DNA of 64,000 nucleotides from Bacilli bacterium (lineage in GTDB: Bacteria > Bacillota_I > Bacilli_A > RF39 > UBA660): positions 30,386 to 94,385 of the forward strand of contig JAQUYH010000001.1 of the NCBI GenBank assembly GCA_028691955.1, written 5' to 3'. Below, one piece after another: positions 17,304-25,735 of the stretch. The notes beneath the pieces are model-generated. The model had not been told where the DNA came from, did no database searches, and saw only the letters and a list, made by a program, of their open reading frames with translations. The number at the start of each line of letters is the position of its first letter. The first letter of the stretch is position 1. The translations under genes were made by a program, and so were the position numbers.

Positions 17304-17348
17304 TTTTAAAAAAATATTATATATGTTAAAATATAAATAGGTGATAAT

Positions 17349-19922
17349 ATGGAAAAAATAATATTAGTAGATGGTAATAACTTACTTTTTAGAAGTTATT
17401 ATGCAACCGCATATAACGGCAATTTTATGAAAAATAGTAAAGGATTTCCAACAAATGCTTTATTTGGATTTACCAACATGATGAATAAAATAATATTAGA
17501 GGAAAAACCAACACACATCATAGTTGCTTTTGATAAAGGAAAAACATTTAGACATGAAATGTTTGATAATTATAAAGCCGAAAGAATTGAAATGCCTAAT
17601 GAATTAAGATTACAATTCCCAATAGCTAAAGAATTATTAGATGCTATGGGTATAAAATGGTATGAGATAGAAAACTATGAAGCAGATGACATCATAGGAA
17701 CTTTTGCTAAATACTGTGATTTAGAGCCTGGATTCATCGGAACTATTATTAGTAGTGATAAAGATCTATTACAATTAATATCCAAAGATGTCGATATAAA
17801 ACTACTTAAATCCAAAGACTATATTAGATATAACGAAGAATCCTTTCAAAAAGAATATGGCATATTACCCATCAATATAATTGATTTAAAAGCTCTTATG
17901 GGTGATCCATCAGATAATATTCCAGGAGTAAAAGGAATAGGAGAAAAAACCGCCCTTAAATTATTACAAGAATATAAAACATTAGATGGCGTATATGAAA
18001 ACATTAATAATATAAAAGGAGCCTTAAAAGATAAATTAATTAATGATAAAGATAATGCTTACTTTAGTTACAAATTAGCAACTATAGTAAAAGATGTACC
18101 TATGACAATTAACATAAAAGATATTGTTTATAGTGGTAATAAATCAAATAAATTAAATCAAATATATGAAAATTTAGAATTTTATTCCTTTTTAAAAAAA
18201 GAGGAAATAATTCCAAAAAAAGAAAATAAATACGTAATTATAAACGATATAAAAGACATAAATATAAAAGGGGAATGTGCCATATATTTAGAAATATTAG
18301 GAACTAATTATCACACAGCTCCTATTTTAGGATTAGGCGTATATAATGAAGATGTGTCTTATTACATTCCTTTCTCAGTAATTAAAGACAATCCTGAATT
18401 TTTAATAAAAAACATAAAATATACCTATGATTTAAAGAAAATACAAGTAGCCTTTAAAAACAATAATATTAAATTAGAAAACGTTACCTTTGACACAATG
18501 ATTGCGGCATACTTACTAGATTATAATGTAAAAGAAGACATAGCTTACTTAGCTAACATGTTTGAGTATGATATACCATTTTATGAAACTGTTTATGGTA
18601 AAACTAGATTAATCACTCCTGACTTGGATGTAATAGCCTATAATACAACCCTAAAAGCTAAATTTATATATGAAAGTAAAAAACTATTTGAAGAAAAAAT
18701 AAAAAAAGAAAAAATTGAAAGTTTATTTTATGATATGGAAATGCCTCTAGCTTTAGTTTTAGCTAAGATGGAATTAAACGGAGTAAATGTTAATGTTAAT
18801 GCTCTTGATGAATTAGGTGAAGAACTAAAAATAAAAACAAATTTACTAACTAGAACAATATATAATGAAGCGGGAATGGAATTTAATATATCAAGCCCTA
18901 AACAATTAGGAGAAGTCTTATTTGATAAGTTAAACTTAAGAACCTTTAAAGGAAAATCATCTACCAATATAGATATTTTAAGTAAATTAAAAGGAAAGCA
19001 TCCAATAATAGATCATGTTATTGAATATAGATTAGTTACTAAACTATATTCAACATATGTAGAAGGTCTTAAAAACAATATTTTAAAAGATGGTAAAATT
19101 CATACTATCTACACTCAAACATTAACTAGAACAGGAAGGCTATCATCAATTGAACCTAATTTACAAAATATTCCTGTTAGAAGTGATTTAGGTAGACTAA
19201 TTAGAAAAGCCTTTATTCCAAGCAATAATTCTTTAATATTAAGTGGCGATTATTCTCAGATAGAACTTAGAGTACTAGCTCATATGTCTAAAGTAGATTC
19301 ACTAATAGAAGCGTTTAAACATAATATTGATATTCACACTAAAACAGCTAGCGATTTGTTTAAAATAGATATAGACGAAGTCAGCCCAAATCAAAGAAGA
19401 ATGGCAAAAGCTGTTAATTTTGGCATCATTTATGGAATAAGTGAGTATGGACTAGCTGAAAATACCGGTTTAACAAACAAAGAAGCTAAAGAATTTATCG
19501 AAAACTATTTAAAAATTTATCCCGGTGTGAAAGAATACATGGATAAAACAATCAAAGATGCCTATGACGATTGCATTATTAAAACACTTTATGGAAGAAG
19601 TAGAAGAATAGATGAATTATCTAGTACTAACTATATGATTAGAAAACAAGGAGAGCGTATCGCACTAAATACACCAATTCAAGGTACAAGTGCTGATATT
19701 ATTAAAATGGCTATGGTTAAAGTAGATAAAATGCTGACTGAGAAAAATCTAAAAGCTAAAATGATTCTTCAGGTGCACGATGAACTTGTTTTTGATGTAC
19801 CAAAAGAAGAGTTAAATGTTTTAATAAAAGAAGTAACAAATATTATGGAAAATATTGTTAAATTAGAAGTACCTTTAAAAATAGATATTAACTACGGAAA
19901 TAATTGGTACGAGGCCAAATAA
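17349..19922 (+). CDS. polA: DNA polymerase I
   Basis: Repair and Okazaki-fragment polymerase, 857 residues. The N-terminal 5'-3' exonuclease is intact: VDGNNLLFRSYYA, YEADDIIGTFA, SSDKDLLQL, GDPSDNIPGVKGIGEKTA. The central 3'-5' exonuclease-like domain (about 295-470) lacks the DxE metal site; in its place is IYLEILGTNYH, resembling the inactive proofreading domain of Bacillus-type Pol I. The polymerase is complete: SGDYSQIELRVLAHMS (motif A), RRMAKAVNFGIIYGIS (motif B) and LQVHDELVFDVP (motif C). It would therefore fill gaps and remove primers without proofreading. Start ATG 17349 with AGGTGAT. Confidence 0.97.
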   Translation: MEKIILVDGNNLLFRSYYATAYNGNFMKNSKGFPTNALFGFTNMMNKIILEEKPTHIIVAFDKGKTFRHEMFDNYKAERIEMPNELRLQFPIAKELLDAMGIKWYEIENYEADDIIGTFAKYCDLEPGFIGTIISSDKDLLQLISKDVDIKLLKSKDYIRYNEESFQKEYGILPINIIDLKALMGDPSDNIPGVKGIGEKTALKLLQEYKTLDGVYENINNIKGALKDKLINDKDNAYFSYKLATIVKDVPMTINIKDIVYSGNKSNKLNQIYENLEFYSFLKKEEIIPKKENKYVIINDIKDINIKGECAIYLEILGTNYHTAPILGLGVYNEDVSYYIPFSVIKDNPEFLIKNIKYTYDLKKIQVAFKNNNIKLENVTFDTMIAAYLLDYNVKEDIAYLANMFEYDIPFYETVYGKTRLITPDLDVIAYNTTLKAKFIYESKKLFEEKIKKEKIESLFYDMEMPLALVLAKMELNGVNVNVNALDELGEELKIKTNLLTRTIYNEAGMEFNISSPKQLGEVLFDKLNLRTFKGKSSTNIDILSKLKGKHPIIDHVIEYRLVTKLYSTYVEGLKNNILKDGKIHTIYTQTLTRTGRLSSIEPNLQNIPVRSDLGRLIRKAFIPSNNSLILSGDYSQIELRVLAHMSKVDSLIEAFKHNIDIHTKTASDLFKIDIDEVSPNQRRMAKAVNFGIIYGISEYGLAENTGLTNKEAKEFIENYLKIYPGVKEYMDKTIKDAYDDCIIKTLYGRSRRIDELSSTNYMIRKQGERIALNTPIQGTSADIIKMAMVKVDKMLTEKNLKAKMILQVHDELVFDVPKEELNVLIKEVTNIMENIVKLEVPLKIDINYGNNWYEAK

Positions 19923-19936
19923 TATTAAATAAATCA

Positions 19937-19965
19937 TTGATTATATACTTGATTTAATGTATAAT
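19937..19965 (+). promoter_or_regulatory. ackA promoter
   Basis: -35 TTGATT (19937-19942), 17-base spacer, -10 TATAAT (19960-19965). The start codon is at 19988. Confidence 0.75.
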
Positions 19966-19987
19966 TTTTAGTAGAAAAGAGGAATAT

Positions 19988-21166
19988 ATGAAAATATTAT
20001 CAGTAAACGCAGGCAGTTCTTCTTTAAAATTTCAACTTTTTGAAATGCCAGAAGAAGAAGTATTAATATCAGGAAACTTTGAAAGAATTGGAATTGATGG
20101 AAGTTTTTATACCATTAAATTAGATGGAGATAAAATAAAAAAAGAGATTAATTTACCAGATCATAAAGTAGCCTTTGAGATATTAGTTAAAGAACTAATA
20201 GATAACAAAATAGTTTCATCATTAGAAGAAATTAAAGGAATTGGACATAGAGTAGTACAAGGCGGATCATATTTCGATAAAACTGAAATAGTAACAGAAG
20301 ATATTATATCTAAAATAGATGAATTATCAGCTTTAGCGCCCCTTCATAACCCAGCAGCTATCGTTGGTATAAAAGCAGCTCATGAAGTGTTTAAAAACGC
20401 TGTCAACACAGTAGTTTTTGATACAGCTTTTCACCAAACAATGGAAGAAGAAGTATATTTATACGCTCTTCCATATGAGTGGGCAAAAGATTATAAAATA
20501 AGAAGATATGGAGCTCATGGAACAAGTCACAAATATATAGCTGACAGAATGAATGAAATATTAGGAAAAACTGACACAAAACTAATTACTTGCCATATAG
20601 GAAATGGTGCTAGTATAAGTGCTGTCAAAAATGGAATTTGTATCAACACATCTATGGGTCTTACACCAAACGCTGGCTTAATTATGGGTAGTCGCTGTGG
20701 AGATATCGATGCAACTATAGTTCCTTATATCATGGATAAACTAAAACTATCAACCAAAGAAATAGATAATATTTTAAATAAACAAAGCGGTCTACTTGGA
20801 ATAAGTGGAGTTAGCTCTGATTCAAGAGATATAGAAGAAGGAATTAGTAAAGGAAACGACAGATGCATTTTAGCAAGAAAAATGTATGTTAGAAGAATAA
20901 TTGACTACATTGCTAAATATTATGTTGAGCTAGGTGGATGCGATGCTATTATATTCACAGCTGGTGTTGGAGAAAATTCTAAAGAAACTAGAAAAGCAGT
21001 GATTGATGGCTTAGAAGTGTTAGGAATAAAAATAGATGAGGAAAGAAACAAAGTAAGAGGCGAAGAAGTTAAAATAAGTAGTGATGACTCTAAAGTATTA
21101 GTTTATGTTATTCCTACAAATGAAGAATTAATGATAGCTCGAGATACATACAATTTAGCTAAATAG
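19988..21166 (+). CDS. ackA: Acetate kinase
   Basis: Converts acetyl phosphate and ADP to acetate and ATP, the energy-yielding step of acetate fermentation. ASKHA-fold motifs: SVNAGSSSLKFQLF at the N-terminus, GHRVVQGG, FDTAFHQTM, YGAHGTSHKY, CHIGNGASI, GLTPNAGLIMGSRCGDID and FTAGVGENS. The length of 392 residues is typical. Own promoter, AAGAGG ribosome site. The partner phosphotransacetylase gene (pta) is not in the window. It is followed after 14 bases by a DHH phosphoesterase gene, probably co-transcribed. Confidence 0.98.
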   Translation: MKILSVNAGSSSLKFQLFEMPEEEVLISGNFERIGIDGSFYTIKLDGDKIKKEINLPDHKVAFEILVKELIDNKIVSSLEEIKGIGHRVVQGGSYFDKTEIVTEDIISKIDELSALAPLHNPAAIVGIKAAHEVFKNAVNTVVFDTAFHQTMEEEVYLYALPYEWAKDYKIRRYGAHGTSHKYIADRMNEILGKTDTKLITCHIGNGASISAVKNGICINTSMGLTPNAGLIMGSRCGDIDATIVPYIMDKLKLSTKEIDNILNKQSGLLGISGVSSDSRDIEEGISKGNDRCILARKMYVRRIIDYIAKYYVELGGCDAIIFTAGVGENSKETRKAVIDGLEVLGIKIDEERNKVRGEEVKISSDDSKVLVYVIPTNEELMIARDTYNLAK

Positions 21167-21180
21167 AAAGCAGTGATGAT

Positions 21181-22152
21181 ATGCTAAAAAACATATACAA
21201 AGACATTTATAAAACAATAAAAAAATATAATAGAATAGTTATAGCTCGTCATATAGGAGCAGATCCTGATGCCTTAGCTAGCCAAATAGCTTTAAGAGAT
21301 ACCATCTTAAATACTTTCCCTAAAAAAGAAGTATATGCTGTAGGATACCCAGCCAGCAAATTTAAATTTTTAGGAATATTAGATAAGTTTAGTGAAGAAT
21401 TATATGAAAACTCATTATTAATTGTTTTAGACACACCGGACATAAAAAGAATTGACAATGTTGATTACTCAAGATTTAAGCAAATCATCAAAATTGACCA
21501 TCATCCTTTAGTAGATCAGTATGCTAATATAGAATGGATTGATGATAAAGCATCATCTACTAGTCAAATGATAATAGAATTAATGTTTAATTCAAAACTT
21601 AAAATAACCAAAGAAGCTGCTGAAAAATTATATATTGGAGTAGTATCTGATACTAATAGGTTTTTATTTAGCTATACATCTTCTAAAACATTTGAGTTAA
21701 TATCAAAATTAATTAAAAAAACCAACATAGATGTTTCATCACTATATGAAGCCCTATATTTAAGACCAATTAAAGAAGTTAAATTTGAAGGTTACATTGC
21801 TAACAACATGATTGTTTCTGAAAATGGATTTGCTTATATTATGATAACAGAAGAGATATTAAGTGAATTTAATGTCGATTCAGCCACTGCAGGAAATGTT
21901 GTTAATAATTTTAATTATATTGATGAAGTTATCTGCTGGGCCGTATTCTCTATAGATAAAAATAATGACATAATAAGATGTTCAATAAGATCAAGAGGCC
22001 CTATAATAAATGAAGTAGCTAGTCATTATAACGGTGGTGGTCATATATATGCAAGTGGGGTTCGTATTAAAGATGAAGCTGATGTTCAAAAACTAATTGT
22101 CGAACTTGATGAAGCCTGCAGCATATATAAAACAACCAATGAAAAGACATAG
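21181..22152 (+). CDS. DHH/DHHA1 phosphoesterase (NrnA-like oligoribonuclease / pAp phosphatase)
   Basis: Predicted to degrade short oligonucleotides and 3'-phosphoadenosine 5'-phosphate, or cyclic-dinucleotide breakdown products. Metal-binding motifs in order: RHIGADPDALASQ, LIVLDTPD, the hallmark DHHPL, and VSDTNRFLF; the C-terminal DHHA1 domain ends with the substrate loop HYNGGGHIYASG. The length of 323 residues matches NrnA. No membrane or PAS/GGDEF domains are present, so it is not GdpP. It starts 14 bases behind ackA. Confidence 0.9.
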   Translation: MLKNIYKDIYKTIKKYNRIVIARHIGADPDALASQIALRDTILNTFPKKEVYAVGYPASKFKFLGILDKFSEELYENSLLIVLDTPDIKRIDNVDYSRFKQIIKIDHHPLVDQYANIEWIDDKASSTSQMIIELMFNSKLKITKEAAEKLYIGVVSDTNRFLFSYTSSKTFELISKLIKKTNIDVSSLYEALYLRPIKEVKFEGYIANNMIVSENGFAYIMITEEILSEFNVDSATAGNVVNNFNYIDEVICWAVFSIDKNNDIIRCSIRSRGPIINEVASHYNGGGHIYASGVRIKDEADVQKLIVELDEACSIYKTTNEKT

Positions 22153-22193
22153 ATAAATAATTATGTAAAATTATGTAATCGATGCCTAATTTA

Positions 22194-22222
22194 TTGATAA
22201 AAAGGCAAACATATGATAGAAT
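22194..22222 (+). promoter_or_regulatory. Promoter of 6S RNA
   Basis: -35 TTGATA (22194-22199), 17-base spacer, -10 TAGAAT (22217-22222). The predicted transcript begins at about A22229, exactly where the terminal stem of the RNA begins. Confidence 0.8.
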
Positions 22223-22228
22223 ATAATT

Positions 22229-22435
22229 ATCTAAAGGTAGATGGCTCGTTATGAAAAATCTACACTTATGATATATTGGGAATTTGATTTATAAATGGTG
22301 TTGAAAGCCCACAAAGTCTAGTGGGAATCCTAAAGTTTATAATAATGTACCCACCTGGAAACAGGGTTTTATCGTAGAGCGTTACTTTTAGATGTTAATT
22401 GAAAAAGAATAGTACAATACGTACTATTTTTTCTT
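22229..22435 (+). ncRNA. ssrS: 6S RNA (SsrS-like regulator of RNA polymerase)
   Basis: Non-coding 320-base gap that folds as one long interrupted hairpin, as 6S RNA does. The ends pair: ATCTAAAGGTA at 22229-22239 with TACTTTTAGAT at 22383-22393, then GCTC with GAGC inside. The apex is the CCCAC/GTGGG hairpin around 22309-22325, and the 3' side of the central bubble carries the small CCTG-GAAA-CAGG hairpin near 22354. Promoter and terminator frame it exactly. It lies just upstream of tcdA (yrvM); I recall a 6S gene near yrvM in Bacillus subtilis as well. It would bind housekeeping RNA polymerase and mimic an open promoter. The coordinates include the terminator; the mature RNA probably ends near 22393-22405. 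Confidence 0.8.
22408..22435 (+). terminator. Terminator of 6S RNA
   Basis: AATAGTAC / GTACTATT stem with a five-base loop followed by a T run. Confidence 0.9.
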
Positions 22436-22439
22436 TTGA

Positions 22440-22468
22440 TTGTAAATTATTTAAATATAAGTTATAAT
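22440..22468 (+). promoter_or_regulatory. tcdA promoter
   Basis: -35 TTGTAA (22440-22445), 17-base spacer, -10 TATAAT (22463-22468), immediately after the 6S terminator. Confidence 0.65.
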
Positions 22469-22484
22469 CAATGTGGTGGTCAAT

Positions 22485-23177
22485 ATGGAAGAGTGGCAAA
22501 GATTAGAATTAGTAATAAAAAAGGAAAATATTGATAAAATTAAAAATAAAAAAATACTAGTTATTGGCCTAGGTGGAGTAGGAAGTTATGTTGTAGAATC
22601 TTTAGTAAGGTGCGGTATAGAAAATATCACAATAGTGGATAATGATATTATTGATATAACAAATATTAATAGGCAATTATTAGCTCTTCATTCAACTATT
22701 AAAAGAAAAAAAGTAGATGTTTGTGAAGAAAGAATTTTGGATATTAATCCTAACTGTAGAGTAACTAAAATAGATACTTTTATTACAAAAGACAACATAG
22801 ATCTTTTATTTAAAACTAAAATAGATTACATAATAGATGCGTGCGATTTTATGGAAACAAAAAAAGAACTAATAAAATATAGTATAAAAAATAAGATTAA
22901 CTTAATTAGTTCTATGGGAACAGGCAATAAATTAGACCCAACTAAGTTAGAAATAGTAGATTTAAGAAAAACAGCATATGATCCAATTGCTAAAATATTA
23001 AGAAGAATGTTAAAAGAAGAAAAAATCAAAGAAAAAGTTATGGTTGTTTGTAGTTCTGAGATTCCATTAAAAACAGAAAGCAAAATAATTGGTTCAGTAT
23101 CCTTTGTAACAAGTGTGGCTGGACTTTTATGTACAAGCTATGTAATAAATCATATAATAGGTGAAAATAATGATTGA
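22485..23177 (+). CDS. tcdA: tRNA threonylcarbamoyladenosine dehydratase (TcdA/YrvM, ThiF-fold)
   Basis: ATP-dependent enzyme that cyclises t6A37 of tRNAs to ct6A. E1-like Rossmann motif VIGLGGVGSYVVESLVRCG, then IVDNDIIDITNINRQLLAL, the family Asp/Arg nucleotide-binding segment, and DACDFMETKKELI. The C-terminal region (VVCSSEIPL) carries a single Cys of the family type. ATG 22485 (230 residues) is preferred because GGTGGT lies seven bases upstream; the in-frame GTG codons at 22473 and 22476 are part of that site. It overlaps the next gene by 8 bases. Confidence 0.9.
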   Translation: MEEWQRLELVIKKENIDKIKNKKILVIGLGGVGSYVVESLVRCGIENITIVDNDIIDITNINRQLLALHSTIKRKKVDVCEERILDINPNCRVTKIDTFITKDNIDLLFKTKIDYIIDACDFMETKKELIKYSIKNKINLISSMGTGNKLDPTKLEIVDLRKTAYDPIAKILRRMLKEEKIKEKVMVVCSSEIPLKTESKIIGSVSFVTSVAGLLCTSYVINHIIGENND

Positions 23178-23688
23178 AGAATTAAAAAGAATTCTAAAAA
23201 ATATTAGTGGTAGAGTAGTTGCTCTTGGTTTTAGGACCGAAAAGTTTGAAAAGATTTTAACCGTTAATACCAATATAACTTCTTTTGATACATTAAACGA
23301 AATAAGTAAAAAAGAAAACAAAATTTTTGGGAAGAAAAAAAAGTTAAGTATCGATAAACTAAGAAAAAAATATGGCAAAAAAAATATTGATGTTGTCATT
23401 ATTAATTCTGATGCGATGACAAAATATATAAGTTACATAATAAAAGAAACGATATATATTGGTAAAAAAGATTTATACATATATGGAAATAAAGAAAACA
23501 ATTATGAATTTTTAAAAAAGTATAAAAGATACAAAATAATTACGGAAGAAATGGGCTATAAAGACAATAGTATAATTAAATTAGATATCTCAAAATCTAA
23601 AGTTAATAGAGTAAAAGAAAAAATATATTTAGTAATTGATTTTTTTGATAAAATATTAGAGATGATTAGAGAATTACTTACATATTAA
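23170..23688 (+). CDS. Protein of unknown function co-translated with tcdA
   Basis: Not recognised. About 172 residues, very Lys-rich (predicted pI high), with a short glycine-containing N-terminal segment (ISGRVVALGFRTEKFEKIL) and an inner VVIINSDAMTKYISYII that together vaguely resemble a Rossmann-like nucleotide-binding half; there is no clear motif. ATG 23170 is preferred over GTG 23161 because AGGTGA sits six bases upstream. It overlaps tcdA by 8 bases and ends at a terminator shared with the convergent tmcAL gene. Confidence 0.6.
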   Translation: MIEELKRILKNISGRVVALGFRTEKFEKILTVNTNITSFDTLNEISKKENKIFGKKKKLSIDKLRKKYGKKNIDVVIINSDAMTKYISYIIKETIYIGKKDLYIYGNKENNYEFLKKYKRYKIITEEMGYKDNSIIKLDISKSKVNRVKEKIYLVIDFFDKILEMIRELLTY

Positions 23689-23711
23689 AAGAGCTTGCTA
23701 AAGCCCTTTTT
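23687..23711 (+). terminator. Bidirectional terminator between the tcdA operon and tmcAL
   Basis: AAAAGAGCTT / AAGCCCTTTT stem with one mismatch and a GCTA loop; A run on the left and T run on the right, so it can serve both converging transcripts. Confidence 0.7.
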
Positions 23712-24813
23712 TAATTACTATTTTTTCATATTCTCTTTTAACAATCTGCTTTTGTTCATCAAAAGAAAGTATAGATATATAAGCATAAGTACTACGAATT
23801 TCAATATTTAAATTTTTAAAGTCCTTATATTTTGTTAATAGAGGAATATCAACATCTTTTTTAATTCTTTTTAAATAGTTCTGCCCCTTACCATTAAAAC
23901 CTAATATTCTTATATATTCTGTTTTTAAATTCTTAGCTTCTTCTTTAGTAAAACTACATAATATATGAACAAGCATTCTTTTAATTTTATTATATGAATA
24001 TCTTTTGGTCTTAACTTTTAATATAAAATCATCTAATGCTTCACACTCTAAAATGTACTTTTTAAGTCTATATTCAATTCCTTCATCAACTGTTTGATAT
24101 TTACTAACGTCATCAGTCAAAATCTTGTATTTTATTATATTAAAATAATTTTCTAAAAATATAGGATTAATTTTTTCCTTAACACCGTTTGGAATAAAAC
24201 AATTAATCTCTTTCTTTTCTCTTATTGCTTTTCTAATAGCGCTTGCACTACAAATCTCTTTTAAATCAGTAGAATGATAATCATTAGTTCTTTTAATACA
24301 AATAGGCTTAATCTTACTATTTAGTCTATTAATTTGTTTAATATAAGCAACACCTAGTATGTCATTAGGAGAATCTAGTGTAATACCAGTATCTTCTTCT
24401 ATAGCTTTAGCTATACTTTTAGGATAACTTAATCCCAAATCTAAATATGATTTAATATTATCAGTGTCCGCATCAGCTATTTTCTTTAAAATTTCAATCT
24501 CATCAATTTCACTTCCAAAAACAATACTATCAACCTTTAAATAATTTAATATTTCAATAGCTCCTTTAGCAAATAAATCAGCGCTTTGACTAGCAAAAAC
24601 AAAAGGTAGTTCAACAACCAAATCCACTCCATACATTAGAGACAACTCTGTTCTATCCCATTTGTTAATAAAAGAAACATCACCTCTTTGGCAAAAATAA
24701 GAGTTTATTACTAAAACTATTTCATCATTTGGAAACATTTCTTTTGCTTTATTTAAATGATACAAATGACCATTATGAAAAGGATTATATTCACATATTA
24801 TACCAACAGCCAT
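23698..24813 (-). CDS. tmcAL: tRNA(Met) cytidine acetate ligase (TmcAL/YlbM)
   Basis: Forms N4-acetylcytidine at the wobble base of elongator tRNA-Met from acetate and ATP. Nucleotidyltransferase signature at the N-terminus: IICEYNPFHNGHLYHL contains the HxGH motif; then SYFCQRGDVSFINKWDRTEL and VELPFVFASQSADLFAKGAI, all strongly conserved in the family. The second ATP motif region (DLKEICSASAIRKAI) matches the family ISxTxIR-type loop. The length of 371 residues is slightly shorter than the Bacillus protein. A perfect AGGAGG lies before the ATG at 24813. Acetate made by AckA may feed this enzyme, which is an inference. Confidence 0.93.
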   Translation of the reverse strand: MAVGIICEYNPFHNGHLYHLNKAKEMFPNDEIVLVINSYFCQRGDVSFINKWDRTELSLMYGVDLVVELPFVFASQSADLFAKGAIEILNYLKVDSIVFGSEIDEIEILKKIADADTDNIKSYLDLGLSYPKSIAKAIEEDTGITLDSPNDILGVAYIKQINRLNSKIKPICIKRTNDYHSTDLKEICSASAIRKAIREKKEINCFIPNGVKEKINPIFLENYFNIIKYKILTDDVSKYQTVDEGIEYRLKKYILECEALDDFILKVKTKRYSYNKIKRMLVHILCSFTKEEAKNLKTEYIRILGFNGKGQNYLKRIKKDVDIPLLTKYKDFKNLNIEIRSTYAYISILSFDEQKQIVKREYEKIVIKKGL

Positions 24814-24857
24814 ATATGCCTCCTAACTAATCTATATTTTAACAAACATTATCAATA

Positions 24858-24886
24858 TTGACAATAAAAGCCTAAAAATATATAAT
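24858..24886 (+). promoter_or_regulatory. sufU promoter
   Basis: Full consensus: TTGACA (24858-24863), 17-base spacer, TATAAT (24881-24886). It lies in the 97-base gap between divergent tmcAL and sufU. Confidence 0.88.
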
Positions 24887-24910
24887 TATAAGCATAAGGA
24901 AGTGTGACAT

Positions 24911-25339
24911 ATGGATAGTTCTACAAAAAGAGAAATAATACTAGAAAACTATCAAAATCCTACAAATAAAGGATTAATAGAAGATGAAACATATCAAAAA
25001 GCTAATATGAATAACGAAAGCTGTATAGATGATATCAATTTAATGGTAAAAATAGAAAATAATATTATTAAAGATATCAGGTTTGATGGAGAAGCATGTG
25101 CGATATCAACGAGTTCTACTTCAATAATGATTAATACATTAATTGGTAAAACAGTAGAAGAAGCAAAAGAAATTTATAAGAATTTTACTAACATGATAGA
25201 TGAAAAAGAGTATAACTCTGACTTATTAGAAGAAGCTATAGTATATGATGATATATATAAGCAGCCAAGTCGTAAAAAGTGTGCTTTACTACCTTGGTGG
25301 GCATTAGACAAAATATTAGGAGAAAACAATGGGAAATGA
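24911..25339 (+). CDS. sufU: Fe-S cluster assembly protein SufU (sulfur-transfer partner of SufS)
   Basis: Zinc-containing, IscU-fold protein, 142 residues, that accepts persulfide from the SufS desulfurase. The metal ligands are visible: Cys in NNESCIDD (with the following Asp), Cys in GEACAISTSS, and Cys in KKCALLPWWAL. The N-terminal ENYQNPTNKG is the usual YxxPxNxG segment. The cluster partners sufC, sufD and sufS are not here; sufB lies 38 kb downstream at the window edge. It overlaps the next gene by 11 bases. Start ATG 24911 behind AAGGAAGTG. Confidence 0.93.
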   Translation: MDSSTKREIILENYQNPTNKGLIEDETYQKANMNNESCIDDINLMVKIENNIIKDIRFDGEACAISTSSTSIMINTLIGKTVEEAKEIYKNFTNMIDEKEYNSDLLEEAIVYDDIYKQPSRKKCALLPWWALDKILGENNGK

Positions 25340-25661
25340 TATATATGTAGCAACTTTAGCTCAAATAGTTTATACTAATGGAAAACCAACCAAAATAAGT
25401 GAAATTCGTACAGGTCGAACTAAAAAAATTTGCTGTTTAAAAAAAGAAGATGGAACAGTAGTAGACTTAAAAAGCCTTGATACCCATTTAATACTTACAG
25501 ATGAAACTTGTCAAAATATAAACTGTGATGAATATTTTGTTGTAAAAATGTCACCAATAGATTATTCAATATTAAAGCCTCTTGATTGGCTTAAGATATT
25601 ATTGCAAAAAAGAAAAGCCATAAGAGAATACAATGCTGCTAATTACGTACGCAAATCATAG
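25329..25661 (+). CDS. Protein of unknown function coupled to sufU
   Basis: Not recognised. 110 residues; its ATG lies inside the end of sufU (11-base overlap), so it is co-translated. The first 75 residues look like a small beta-rich domain; it contains CCLKKEDG, DETCQNINCDEY and a Lys/Arg-rich C-terminal helix. The four cysteines (two adjacent, two six apart) could bind metal, which with the sufU coupling makes a role in Fe-S metabolism plausible but unproven. Confidence 0.6.
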   Translation: MGNDIYVATLAQIVYTNGKPTKISEIRTGRTKKICCLKKEDGTVVDLKSLDTHLILTDETCQNINCDEYFVVKMSPIDYSILKPLDWLKILLQKRKAIREYNAANYVRKS

Positions 25662-25678
25662 TAAATACTATGATTTTT
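25653..25678 (+). terminator. Terminator of the sufU operon
   Basis: AAATCATAGTA / TACTATGATTT stem followed by TT; it overlaps the stop codon region. Confidence 0.85.
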
Positions 25679-25688
25679 CATTTTATAA

Positions 25689-25717
25689 TTGCTTATTGAA
25701 TAATTATAATGTATAAT
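25689..25717 (+). promoter_or_regulatory. Putative rlmN promoter
   Basis: -35 TTGCTT (25689-25694), 17-base spacer, -10 TATAAT (25712-25717). The -35 is imperfect. Confidence 0.5.
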
Positions 25718-25735
25718 TATTAAGAGATGATATTA

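Noticed and set aside
22229..22435. Small reading frames in the 6S region
   Set aside because: All are short, without ribosome sites, and the paired ends plus promoter and terminator favour a non-coding RNA.
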